The notes: generated by a model from the sequence alone, not told the origin. Shown: positions 1 through 6,295, counted from the first letter of the stretch. The stretch is 9,858 bases of DNA from Acidobacteriota bacterium (GCA_963169175.1 CAUJFK010000075.1:1-9858); one strand, 5' to 3'. Translations and numbers: made by a program.

Positions 1-230
1 CTTGGGACCTTAACCCGCATATCGCTGCCATAAACCGAACATTTGCGGTCACGGATCTTGCTGACAATGAGGTGGATGAGATTTGTACAGGTCTGATTGT
101 GCCGCCTGCCTGCGCCAGCCATCGCAAATATCTCGCCATTGAAATACTCATGCTTGTCTAAAGCATCTCGCTCGAAGGCAAGATATTCCTCTGGCGAAAC
201 AAATTTTGGCTTTTTGTGAGCAAGTCCCAT
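1..230 (-). CDS. Uma2-family (DUF820) PD-(D/E)XK nuclease-like protein, C-terminus outside window
   Basis: Reading the minus strand from the ATG at 228-230 gives 76 codons with no stop before the window edge. The protein starts MGLAHKKPKFVSPEEYLAFE and continues with DKHEYFNGEIFAMAGA, then a helix with HNQTCTNLIHLI and a strand with VYGSDMRVKVP. The pattern EEYL..E....KHEYFNGEI..MAG....H......L matches the start of the Uma2/DUF820 family. That family has a restriction-endonuclease-like fold, and the true role of most members is unknown. The fold's later Asp and Glu/Gln-x-Lys residues lie beyond the edge, so catalytic competence cannot be judged. The gene begins 31 bp after the rph stop on the same strand and may be read through from murI-rph. 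The ribosome site is weak: only ACAGG directly before the ATG. Confidence 0.8.
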   Translation of the reverse strand, partial: MGLAHKKPKFVSPEEYLAFERDALDKHEYFNGEIFAMAGAGRRHNQTCTNLIHLIVSKIRDRKCSVYGSDMRVKVP

Positions 231-261
231 CCTGTTTAATTTACCACAGGTTCACGCCCGC

Positions 262-981
262 CTAGACGCTTAATGCATTCCGCTGTATCTCGAACAACTT
301 GTTGATCCCGATCTCGGCCAGCGCCAGCATCTCGTCCATTTGCTCACGCGAAAATGGTTCGCGTTCCGCCGTTCCCTGAAGCTCGATAAATTTTCCGGCA
401 CCGGTGCATACGATGTTCATATCCACATCGGCGTTCGAATCTTCGGCGTATGCAAGGTCCAGTATCGAATTTCCTTCAATTATCCCAACGCTGACGGCCG
501 CAACCTCGCTGAGGATGGGCGAGGTTTTGATCGCGCCCTGTTTCATAAGTTTGCGGCACGCAAGCGCAAGAGCGACGTAAGCGCCCGTGATCGAAGCGCA
601 GCGCGTTCCGCCGTCGGCCTGTATCACATCGCAATCAAGCGTGACCTGTCGCTCGCCAAGCAGTGAAGTATCGACAACGGCACGAAGGCTGCGGCCGATC
701 AGACGCTGTATCTCTTGAGAACGGCCCGACGGACGCATCGTTTCGCGTTGTGTCCGCGTACTCGTTGCCCGCGGCAGCATTGCGTATTCAGCGGTCACCC
801 ATCCAACACCCTTGTTTCGAAGAAAGAACGGTACCCGGTCCTCGACCGACGCCGTGCAGATCACCTTCGTCCCGCCAACCTCGATCAAAGCAGAACCTTC
901 GGCATAAGGCGAAATATTTGTGGTTATTTTGGTATTCCTAAGCTGGTCAAACGACCGCCCGTCCAATCTGATATAAGTCAT
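262..981 (-). CDS. rph: Ribonuclease PH
   Basis: RNase PH is a phosphate-dependent 3'-to-5' exoribonuclease that trims the 3' ends of tRNA precursors and also helps degrade structured RNA in the cytoplasm. It works as a hexameric ring. At 239 residues the protein has the usual family length. The N-terminus reads MTYIRLDGRSFDQLR. The phosphate-binding arginine motif GRSQEIQRLIGRSLRA is at 86-101 and the QADGGTR active-site loop at 121-127. The acidic motif YAEDSNADVDMN at 178-189 carries the metal-binding aspartates D181 and D187, equivalent to D178/D184 in characterised enzymes. Nothing essential is missing. It lies between murI (upstream) and a Uma2 gene (downstream). The putative mobile element at 993-1192 ends 11 bp upstream of its start and probably supplies part of its leader. 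No strong Shine-Dalgarno is seen; the nearest purine-rich string is GGTAG. Confidence 0.97.
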   Translation of the reverse strand: MTYIRLDGRSFDQLRNTKITTNISPYAEGSALIEVGGTKVICTASVEDRVPFFLRNKGVGWVTAEYAMLPRATSTRTQRETMRPSGRSQEIQRLIGRSLRAVVDTSLLGERQVTLDCDVIQADGGTRCASITGAYVALALACRKLMKQGAIKTSPILSEVAAVSVGIIEGNSILDLAYAEDSNADVDMNIVCTGAGKFIELQGTAEREPFSREQMDEMLALAEIGINKLFEIQRNALSV

Positions 982-992
982 AATCTACCGTA

Positions 993-1192
993 GAGGATGT
1001 CTGAAAAGTACCCATGAAATGCGCGCTCTGGACGCCGAACCTTCTTCATCTTGTTCATCTTCTTCGTTATTCTTCTTCAGCTTCTTTCAGTGGTAAAGAG
1101 CTACCAACCACCGAAAGAAGATGAAGAAAATCTGAATTTTGGAAACAAGAAACGTCATATCAGAGCTATTTGAGAGCTTTTCAGATAGCCTC
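993..1192. mobile_element. Candidate MITE-like element between murI and rph
   Basis: The 216 bp gap between murI and rph has no credible ORF. It is bounded by GAGGATGTCTGAAAAG at 993-1008 and CTTTTCAGATAGCCTC at 1177-1192. These are inverted copies matching at 14 of 16 positions. The centre holds a long hairpin (1073-1128). Terminal inverted repeats, small size, no coding content and an inner palindrome are the hallmarks of a miniature inverted-repeat element. The GAGG...TCTGAAAAG end style resembles ends of several insertion sequence families, though I cannot name one. The flanks, CCGTA on the left and CGTGG on the right, give no clean target duplication. The right end is only 5 bp from the murI stop codon. 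The call rests on structure alone. Confidence 0.45.
1073..1128. repeat. Long imperfect hairpin inside the murI-rph spacer
   Basis: The left arm 1073-1094 pairs with the right arm 1107-1128 around a 12-base loop. The 14 bp inner stem is CTTCTTTCAGTGGT with ACCACCGAAAGAAG, containing one G-T position. After a single mismatch, TTCTTCA pairs with TGAAGAA for seven more. Part of the loop can re-pair in another register, TGGTA at 1091-1095 with TACCA at 1102-1106. The arms lie in a strongly strand-biased CTTC-rich tract (1041-1090). No T-run follows on either strand, so it is not a classical terminator. In a murI-rph transcript it would form a strong stem just ahead of rph. Confidence 0.7.
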
Positions 1193-1197
1193 CGTGG

Positions 1198-2055
1198 CTA
1201 ACCTCCAATGCCAAGCCCATCGCCCCCGTAAACTTCGACCGCCTCGATCCGCGAAGGCGGCGAACCCAAAAATCTTTCGGCTACGCGTGCAAACCTGTCC
1301 GCTGCATCCGTGACGTAAAAATGATCAAGATCATCGCACAGCCGGCGTGGGCCCTCGATCGTCTCGTCACTTGCCAGCCCTCGATCAGCAAGCATCGATG
1401 CCACTTCGTCCGCGGCGGCCTCGCCGGAATCGATGAGTTTAACACTTTCACCGACGATCTGGCCGATCACATCGCGTAAGATCGGATAATGCGTACAACC
1501 GAGAACAAGGGCGTCCGGCTCAAATTCGATGATCGGTGCAAGGTGCTTCCGGGCTATCGTGAACGTCTCCGGCTCACTTATCCAGTTCTCTTCCGCAAGC
1601 GGTACAAACAGCGGACACGCTGCCTGAAGCACGCTTGCCGATCCGGATGCGCGCCGGATCGCCTCAAAATAGGCGTTGCTGGCCACGGTTGCTTCGGTCG
1701 CTATAACGCCGATCTTAGGCTCCGAATTCCCTTTGGTTACTTCCACAGCCTTCCTTGCCCCCGGCCCGATTACGCCAACGACATCCAGACCTATCCGTTG
1801 ACGGATCTGCGGCAGGGCAAGGGCCGATGCGGTGTTACAGGCGACGACCAGGGCCTTGATCCCTAACGAAGCAAGAAAAAGCGAGTTCTCGATCGCATAT
1901 CGCTCGACCGTTTCAAGCGATTTTGTCCCATAAGGTACACGAGCAGTATCGCCAAGATAAACAAAACGCTCGTTCGGCAGCCGGTCATGCAGCGCGCGGT
2001 AAACCGTCAGGCCGCCAACGCCCGAATCAAAAATGCCGATCGGCCTATCTTTCAT
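1198..2055 (-). CDS. murI: Glutamate racemase
   Basis: MurI interconverts L- and D-glutamate without a cofactor and supplies D-glutamate for the peptidoglycan stem peptide in the cytoplasm. Both catalytic cysteines are present in their usual motifs: C73 in VACNTASA and C187 in LGCTHYP, with H189 next to the second. The N-terminal substrate loop FDSGVGGLTV (9-18) and the YLGDTARVPYG motif (33-43) are also intact. Length is 285 residues, normal to slightly long. The tail after about residue 265 is poorly conserved in the family and ends in a Gly-rich run. The gene precedes rph on the same strand, with the 993-1192 element between. The start at 2055 gives a normal family N-terminus, although no clear Shine-Dalgarno lies upstream. 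Confidence 0.97.
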   Translation of the reverse strand: MKDRPIGIFDSGVGGLTVYRALHDRLPNERFVYLGDTARVPYGTKSLETVERYAIENSLFLASLGIKALVVACNTASALALPQIRQRIGLDVVGVIGPGARKAVEVTKGNSEPKIGVIATEATVASNAYFEAIRRASGSASVLQAACPLFVPLAEENWISEPETFTIARKHLAPIIEFEPDALVLGCTHYPILRDVIGQIVGESVKLIDSGEAAADEVASMLADRGLASDETIEGPRRLCDDLDHFYVTDAADRFARVAERFLGSPPSRIEAVEVYGGDGLGIGG

Positions 2056-2080
2056 AGTTCGAAGTACAATAAGTGCAAGA

Positions 2081-2106
2081 ATAGCCGCTTTGGCTATCTG
2101 CGGCTA
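2081..2106 (-). promoter_or_regulatory. Overlapping alternative hairpins in the murI leader
   Basis: ATAGCC (2081-2086) can pair with GGCTAT (2092-2097) around a 5-base loop. TAGCCGC (2082-2088) can instead pair with GCGGCTA (2100-2106) around an 11-base loop. The two stems share the same left arm, so they exclude each other. They begin 26 bp upstream of the murI start codon. The pairing is visible in the sequence; a regulatory role is only a guess. Confidence 0.3.
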
Positions 2107-2206
2107 GCTCGCTTGTCCGAATTATTTCATTCGCTCGCCCTGTCTCAGCAAATGAGCTATTGATGGATAGTGTCCTGATCTTGACGTGCGTGACGGAGGC
2201 TGCCTA

Positions 2207-2294
2207 CTTTGCGTTTCTTTGCGATCTTAGCGGCTTTGCGTGAAACCGGGTTTTATGTCACGCCAACTCGCAAGGCACGCAAACAGACGCTAAG
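2207..2294. repeat. Imperfect inverted repeat built of TTTGCG-like units
   Basis: The left arm 2207-2243 and the reverse complement of the right arm 2258-2294 align without gaps over 37 positions, with 27 identical. The loop between them is 14 bases. Each arm is a run of degenerate CTTTGCG/CTTAGCG units with roughly 10-12 base spacing. Repeats of this CTTTGCG...CTTAGCG...TTTGCGTGA type are, from memory, common between genes in diverse bacterial genomes. It is not coding: the small open frame crossing it is an artefact of the repeat. Confidence 0.55.
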
Positions 2295-2396
2295 TAAAAT
2301 TCACCAGCACCGCAAGATCTGGTCGCTGCCAATGTATGTAAAAGGCCGAACTTTTCGCTATGCAATGACGTTGAGAATATATTATAAAGTAAGGCT

Positions 2397-3023
2397 ATGA
2401 TTTGTCCTCAGTGCGGCTCGACGCAACCCGATGACCTGAAGTTCTGCAAATCCTGCGGAGCAAACCTGTCTGCCCTTCGCCAGATATTGGCGAGCCGGGA
2501 TCCGAGCGATAAATTCGATTGGAGCAAAACGTGGGTCGCCGAAATGTTTCAGGGCAGCGAACAGGCAGTTCGACGGGCCGCCGAACTGGAACGGCTCCAG
2601 GGCAAAACTCCTGAAACCAAAAGACGAAATGAGATAAAGGCCGGCGTGATCACCGCAAGCATCGGCGCGGCATTGATGGTCTTTCTCTTTGCCCTGATGG
2701 GCGGCATCATCGCCAGCGGCCGAGTATCAGACGCTGAGGCGGCTATCCTGAGCCGAATTTGGCTCGCCGGGTTGATCCCGCTGTTCATCGGCCTTGCCCT
2801 CATAATAAACGGGACATTTATCAGCAAAAAAGGTTCCCCGTCAAATATTCACCAAACTGACACCGACAAGCGACCCGTTGGCTCGGAGACCGTTGCCGAT
2901 CTTTTACCGCCCGCTGAAACAAACCAACTCCGCGCCGGCGTACCGTTCAGCGTGACCGATGAAACTACCCAGCATTTAAAGGAACCCCTGGAACGAAAGG
3001 CAAAAGCAAAACATTCGGACTAA
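2397..3023 (+). CDS. Zinc-ribbon protein with two membrane helices, function unknown
   Basis: The 208-residue protein opens with a zinc ribbon, MICPQCGSTQPDDLKFCKSCG. Its metal ligands are C3, C6, C17 and C20. A charged linker (about 25-80) contains a short segment, FDWSKTWVAEMF. Two hydrophobic helices follow at about 82-106 and 119-141, then a hydrophilic tail (142-208) with the motif SVTDETTQHL near 185-194. The N-terminal zinc ribbon is probably cytoplasmic; the exact topology is not certain. Similar short zinc-ribbon proteins with two helices and an SVT-x-x-TT tail are, from memory, frequent in Acidobacteriota and have no assigned function. The start is supported by AAGTAAGG just upstream, although the spacing is short. 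The gene stands alone, divergent from murI and convergent with the fibre gene. Confidence 0.8.
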   Translation: MICPQCGSTQPDDLKFCKSCGANLSALRQILASRDPSDKFDWSKTWVAEMFQGSEQAVRRAAELERLQGKTPETKRRNEIKAGVITASIGAALMVFLFALMGGIIASGRVSDAEAAILSRIWLAGLIPLFIGLALIINGTFISKKGSPSNIHQTDTDKRPVGSETVADLLPPAETNQLRAGVPFSVTDETTQHLKEPLERKAKAKHSD

Positions 3024-3072
3024 GTCGTGCCTGATTATGTTAGATCAATAAAAGCCATCTCTGGCAAAGAGA

Positions 3073-3109
3073 GGACAGGCTGTTGACCCGCTGTCGATCC
3101 AGCCTGCCC
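3073..3109. terminator. Possible hairpin terminator between convergent genes
   Basis: CAGGCTG (3076-3082) pairs perfectly with CAGCCTG (3100-3106) over a 17-base loop. Beyond one mismatch, GG (3073-3074) pairs with CC (3108-3109). It sits in the 105 bp gap between the stop codons of the zinc-ribbon gene and the fibre gene, where a bidirectional terminator would be expected. No U-run follows on either side, so a factor-independent terminator is not established. Confidence 0.25.
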
Positions 3110-3128
3110 GAAACTTTGTCGAGTTCGA

Positions 3129-5543
3129 TCAACCGCGGCGCCGGACTATCTTCTTTCGTAACCTTTTCTCAATTGTTCGCAGCCGCGCATTCAAACCGAT
3201 GTTTTGCTTCCGCAAAGTTTCGATCTGTTTCTGCTGATGTTGGATCTGCTCCTGCTGCTCCTTGACCGCGTTGATCAAGACCATCGCGATCTGGTCATAT
3301 TTGACGCCCTCGATCTCGTTACTGCGGTTGTACGTCACTAACAGCGGTTCGATCTCCGCGACTTCTTCGGCGATCAGGCCGAGATCGTGTTCCCCTCGTT
3401 CTATCCAGTCGAATGTAACGGGCCGGAACAGTTTGACCAGATCCAATCCGCGATCGAAGAGAGCGACATTTTCTTTGTAACGGCGGCTTGACGAACACAA
3501 GGCGAGGACCTGGCCGCTCCTGCAGACCTGTGTGGCGGTCGCGTTCGCAAAAAAGCCGATCGCAACCGAATCGAAGCCGTCACGGCCGAGTTGGACTCGA
3601 TTACTCGTGCTTACAACCGCACCTGCTCCGATGGCTGTTCCAAAATTGATGGAAGTGAGGCCGCCGATCTGGTTGACCTTCGCGCTTGCTCCCAGCAGCG
3701 TATTGAAACTGCTCGCAACACTTGAAGTGATAACAACGTCAGTGTTAAGACCGATGAAGGTGTTGTTATTACCGCTCGACTGAGTATTTCCACCCGCTCC
3801 GGACCCGAAGAACGAATTTCGGCTCCCGGTCGCAATAGCTCCTGCCGATTCACCGAACGCGGCGTTATCGCTGCCGCCGACGTTGCTATTGCCCGCAAAG
3901 AAGCCGAAGTAGGCGTTACTGCTCCCGGTCGTATTTTGCCGACCGGCGAATGACCCAAAGAAGGAATTGCTGTCCCCTGTGGTGGTGGCCTCACCGGCAA
4001 TCCTTCCAGCAAATGAATTATTGATGCCCGATGGGTTTGCCGCTCCGGCTCCTGGCCCAACAAACAGATTTGATGCGTTTCCGGCCAGCATACGAGTGCC
4101 GCCTATGTTGAATTGAGTGGTCGCGTTCACGATATTCCCTCGCAGCGTGCCCTGCGCACTGCCGTCGCCGCTAATGCTGAAATTAGTGGACAGCTGCGTA
4201 GTTGTTTGGTTGCGTATGTAGTGGGCACTGCCTGCGGGGATGTCTGTGGCCGCAAGTGGGCCGCTTGCCCACGTCGCGCCGTTGCTGCGCAGGAAGTTTC
4301 CCGGCGCCCCGGCTGCATTCAGCCCCGTGCCGCCGTTGGTTGTGGGCACGGTACCTAGCGAGATATTCGGTGTCGTCGTCCCGTTTGTGACCGACAGCGG
4401 AGCACTTGCGGTCACATCAGTGACGGTCCCGCTCGAAGTGTCGTCGCCTTTCAGCGCGATTATGGTCCAGTCCGCTCCTTCCACCGGCTGTACGTTTACG
4501 TTTGCCTGTTTCGCACGCCACGATGAACCCTGAAAGCTGACCGCGTCGTCGGGCACGTAATTCGTCGCCGCGCTCCACGCGTCTTTCCAGTTCAAGCCTC
4601 GCTCACCCTGCGGTCCGACCGGGCCTTGGGGGCCAGCCGGGCCCTGCGGGCCTTGCGTTCCTGTCGGTCCCGTGGCTCCTGTATTACCGGTCGTGCCTTG
4701 CTGCCCCGCAGGCCCTTGAGGGCCTTGAGGTCCTGGCGCACCGTTCGCTCCGGTTGGACCTGGTGTTCCTTGGGGGCCCTGCGTGCCCGCGGGTCCCTGG
4801 GAGCCCTGCGGACCTTGAGTTCCTTGAGGTCCCGTTGGGCCTTGTGGCCCTTCTGGTCCGGGTGGCCCCTGGCCGCCGGAACCACCGGCGCGCTGGATAT
4901 TGAGCTTAGCCTCGTGGCTCGTATTTTCGTTCTCCTTGCTGTCGAAATGTGCATTCAGTCCGTTTCGAGCGACCAGGATCAATCCGTAATTTGGGAGGCC
5001 GCCGGTTCCTTCGCCGTCGCTACCCAACCATTGCTGGACGGCCGCAGTCACGTCGAGTACAAGGAATTGCCCTTTTTTGTCTGCCTGTATGGGAACATTT
5101 GCCTGCACAAGGGCGCCCGTCGGAGGGGCATTGCCCGACTTCAACGTTTTTTCATTCCAATTTCCCCCCGCGAAAAAAACATCGAGGGCTCCGGCCGTTG
5201 TCACGTTGTTGATAAACAACTTGACTGTCGCCTTCTCGATCGTTGGGCCAGCTGTTCCAACCGGCAAAACCGGCGTCAGCCGATACTTTAAGTAAACCCG
5301 GCTCTCCGATGATATCTTCAGTTTTTCGCTCGAACCGCAACCGCTCCACGACGACTCAGTCATCGGATCCTTCGCCGAATAGTCATCATGATCATCGTGG
5401 TCATCATCGTCCGACCAGCATATGATGCTCGCGTCGTCGGTCAACGGCGCCTGTGCCGCCACGAGGCCGGCGGCTGAGATGATAAGCAGCAGAAGTATCT
5501 GCAACCGAAACAGTGTGTACAAACCCTTAACCGTATATTTCAT
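3129..5543 (-). CDS. Secreted fibre protein: DNRLRE-like, collagen-like and S74 chaperone domains
   Basis: I chose the ATG at 5543 (804 residues) over one 20 codons upstream. GGAGGG lies 7 bases before it, and it gives a proper signal peptide (1-30, hydrophobic LQILLLLIISAAGLVAA). Next comes an acidic SDDDDHDDHDDYS run (44-56). Residues 75-217 look like a DNRLRE-type beta-sandwich (RVYLKYRL, LDVTAAVQQWL, NYGLILVAR). Residues 226-315 are 30 uninterrupted Gly-X-Y triplets. Residues 317-365 resemble a small carbohydrate-binding module (WSAATNYVPDDAVSFQGSSW). A tail-fibre-like stalk follows, with NGGTGLNAAG and repeats of the NSFFGxxAG type (about 490-600). The C-terminus is an S74 intramolecular chaperone with SSRRYKEN at 685-692, GLIAEEV and GVKYDQI, then a Gln-rich coiled coil (758-797). 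S74 domains trimerise fibres and usually cut themselves off; S685 and K690 match the Ser/Lys spacing of endosialidase. The ligand and location (surface or released) are unknown. Confidence 0.9.
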   Translation of the reverse strand: MKYTVKGLYTLFRLQILLLLIISAAGLVAAQAPLTDDASIICWSDDDDHDDHDDYSAKDPMTESSWSGCGSSEKLKISSESRVYLKYRLTPVLPVGTAGPTIEKATVKLFINNVTTAGALDVFFAGGNWNEKTLKSGNAPPTGALVQANVPIQADKKGQFLVLDVTAAVQQWLGSDGEGTGGLPNYGLILVARNGLNAHFDSKENENTSHEAKLNIQRAGGSGGQGPPGPEGPQGPTGPQGTQGPQGSQGPAGTQGPQGTPGPTGANGAPGPQGPQGPAGQQGTTGNTGATGPTGTQGPQGPAGPQGPVGPQGERGLNWKDAWSAATNYVPDDAVSFQGSSWRAKQANVNVQPVEGADWTIIALKGDDTSSGTVTDVTASAPLSVTNGTTTPNISLGTVPTTNGGTGLNAAGAPGNFLRSNGATWASGPLAATDIPAGSAHYIRNQTTTQLSTNFSISGDGSAQGTLRGNIVNATTQFNIGGTRMLAGNASNLFVGPGAGAANPSGINNSFAGRIAGEATTTGDSNSFFGSFAGRQNTTGSSNAYFGFFAGNSNVGGSDNAAFGESAGAIATGSRNSFFGSGAGGNTQSSGNNNTFIGLNTDVVITSSVASSFNTLLGASAKVNQIGGLTSINFGTAIGAGAVVSTSNRVQLGRDGFDSVAIGFFANATATQVCRSGQVLALCSSSRRYKENVALFDRGLDLVKLFRPVTFDWIERGEHDLGLIAEEVAEIEPLLVTYNRSNEIEGVKYDQIAMVLINAVKEQQEQIQHQQKQIETLRKQNIGLNARLRTIEKRLRKKIVRRRG
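4599..4868 (-). repeat. Collagen-like 9-bp coding repeat (30 Gly-X-Y codon triplets)
   Basis: This segment of the fibre gene encodes 30 consecutive Gly-X-Y triplets, mostly GPQ, GPT, GPA and GTQ. At DNA level it is a degenerate 9 bp tandem repeat. Glycine stands at every third position with no break, consistent with a collagen-like triple helix. Proline is frequent at X and glutamine or threonine at Y. Bacterial collagen-like proteins lack proline hydroxylation and use other stabilising contacts. Such tracts can change length by slippage between strains. Confidence 0.9.
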
Positions 5544-5660
5544 AATAAATCCCTCCAATAGAAACTGCGCGTGCGGGCCAACCACAGGCTGCAGTGCTAG
5601 CATTGTTGCCGGATCCGGCCCGGTCGGTATGACATCGCCTATCTCAAACGCGAATGATCA
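5544..5660. other. Spacer between the Tat-protein gene and the fibre gene
   Basis: This 117 bp gap separates the stop of the Tat-exported protein from the start of the fibre gene on the same strand. It contains the GGAGGG ribosome site of the fibre gene (about 5551-5556) and a perfect 10 bp palindrome, CCGGATCCGG (5609-5618). No clear terminator is seen, so co-transcription of the two genes remains possible. Confidence 0.4.
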
Positions 5661-6173
5661 CTACTTTCGAATCGCTGGCAAAAGCATGCCGATCAAAACG
5701 GCGATGATGGCAATGACGACCAGATTCTCGCCTTCGCCGGACGAAACAGTGATCGTCGCGCTGCCCTCTCCTCTTCGTAAGGACCTAGCCTCGATCGTGA
5801 CGCACATGCCTACCATCTCAGCGCTTCGGGACGCAACAACTTCTCCATCGAATGTGTAGAGTTTGCCGCTTTTCGTCACGGAGTTTATCTGGATCTGAGA
5901 ATTAACCTCCGGGTACACATCGTCGCGGATCGTTCCCACGCCCGTCCCGCCAACCTTCGCCCGGACCTCGAACGTGAAGCAAGCCTGTCCGAAAACGCCC
6001 GGCAGGTCGCGATTCCAGGCACAGCCGTGGATATAGATGGGATCCTGCTGATTGCTCGCCCCTTCGTCGTCACCTTTTTGCGCGGCAGCCGCTACCGGAA
6101 CCGATGCGGCTACAAGTGTTGCGGCAGCCGACTTCAAAAAATTCCTTCTGTTATTTGCATTCCTCTTTTCCAT
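5661..6173 (-). CDS. Tat-exported protein with a pilin-like C-terminal hydrophobic segment
   Basis: The 170-residue protein begins with a clear twin-arginine signal: RRNFLK at 9-14, then a hydrophobic stretch and an Ala-rich cleavage region ending near residue 31. The mature part (about 32-145) is predicted beta-rich, with cysteines C51, C65 and C124, and I do not recognise it. The C-terminus, E149-N150 followed by LVVIAIIAVLIGMLLPAIRK, is nearly the same as the conserved helix of type IV pilin-like and DUF1559-type prepilins, which normally sits at the N-terminus after a short leader. Here it more likely acts as a C-tail membrane anchor, as known for some Tat substrates such as hydrogenase small subunits. 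The ribosome site AAAAGGAGA supports the start. The gene lies 117 bp upstream of the fibre gene and diverges from the regulator. Confidence 0.8.
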   Translation of the reverse strand: MEKRNANNRRNFLKSAAATLVAASVPVAAAAQKGDDEGASNQQDPIYIHGCAWNRDLPGVFGQACFTFEVRAKVGGTGVGTIRDDVYPEVNSQIQINSVTKSGKLYTFDGEVVASRSAEMVGMCVTIEARSLRRGEGSATITVSSGEGENLVVIAIIAVLIGMLLPAIRK

Positions 6174-6285
6174 TTCGTTGATCTCCTTTTATTTCGTGAC
6201 CAGGAAATTCCCCGCCGCTGCCCACTAACCATCCGGCTCCCATACATGAAAAAATATGCAGACGGCAAATGCTCCTGTGTTAATA

Positions 6286-6295
6286 TCACCGGTGA
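6286..6295. promoter_or_regulatory. Perfect palindrome TCACCGGTGA, candidate operator
   Basis: The 10 bp sequence TCACCGGTGA is its own reverse complement and sits in AT-rich flanks (AATA before, ATATT after). It lies 86 bp upstream of the regulator start and 112 bp upstream of the Tat-protein start, where an operator serving both would be placed. PhoB-type winged helices usually prefer direct repeats, so this could equally be the site of another dimeric regulator. Confidence 0.3.

Larger units (their letters stand above)
2056..2396. other. Intergenic region between divergent murI and the zinc-ribbon gene
   Basis: This 341 bp stretch has no convincing gene. On the murI side it holds two overlapping small hairpins (2081-2106). 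In the middle is a large imperfect inverted repeat of TTTGCG units (2207-2294). On the right, the AT-rich block AATATATTATAAAG (2376-2389) could contain a -10 element for the plus-strand gene, for example TATATT at 2378-2383, but no good -35 is in place. No convincing murI promoter was found. Confidence 0.6.

Noticed and set aside
2209..2400. Small plus-strand ORF (63 codons) before the zinc-ribbon gene
   Set aside because: It lies over the TTTGCG inverted repeat, has no ribosome site, and its composition comes from the repeat units. It overlaps the start of a well-supported gene by 4 bases only by chance.
4599..4868. Tandem repeats as a possible CRISPR array
   Set aside because: The period is 9 bp with no unique spacers, and it encodes an unbroken Gly-X-Y tract in frame.
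4592..4954. Alternate-frame minus-strand ORF of 120 codons in the collagen-like tract
   Set aside because: It is a shifted reading of the same 9 bp repeat, with very basic low-complexity sequence and no start signal.
4626..5291. Plus-strand ORF of 221 codons opposite the fibre gene
   Set aside because: Its Arg/Ser/Leu-rich repeats are the antisense reading of the Gly-X-Y tract. The minus-strand gene has clear domains, a signal peptide and a ribosome site.
5544..5603. Upstream ATG extending the fibre protein by 20 residues
   Set aside because: The extension precedes and spoils the signal peptide, while GGAGGG at the right distance marks the ATG at 5543.
5609..5618. Palindrome CCGGATCCGG between the two surface-protein genes
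   Set aside because: It is short, without flanking symmetry or a T-run, so it is mentioned only in the spacer entry.
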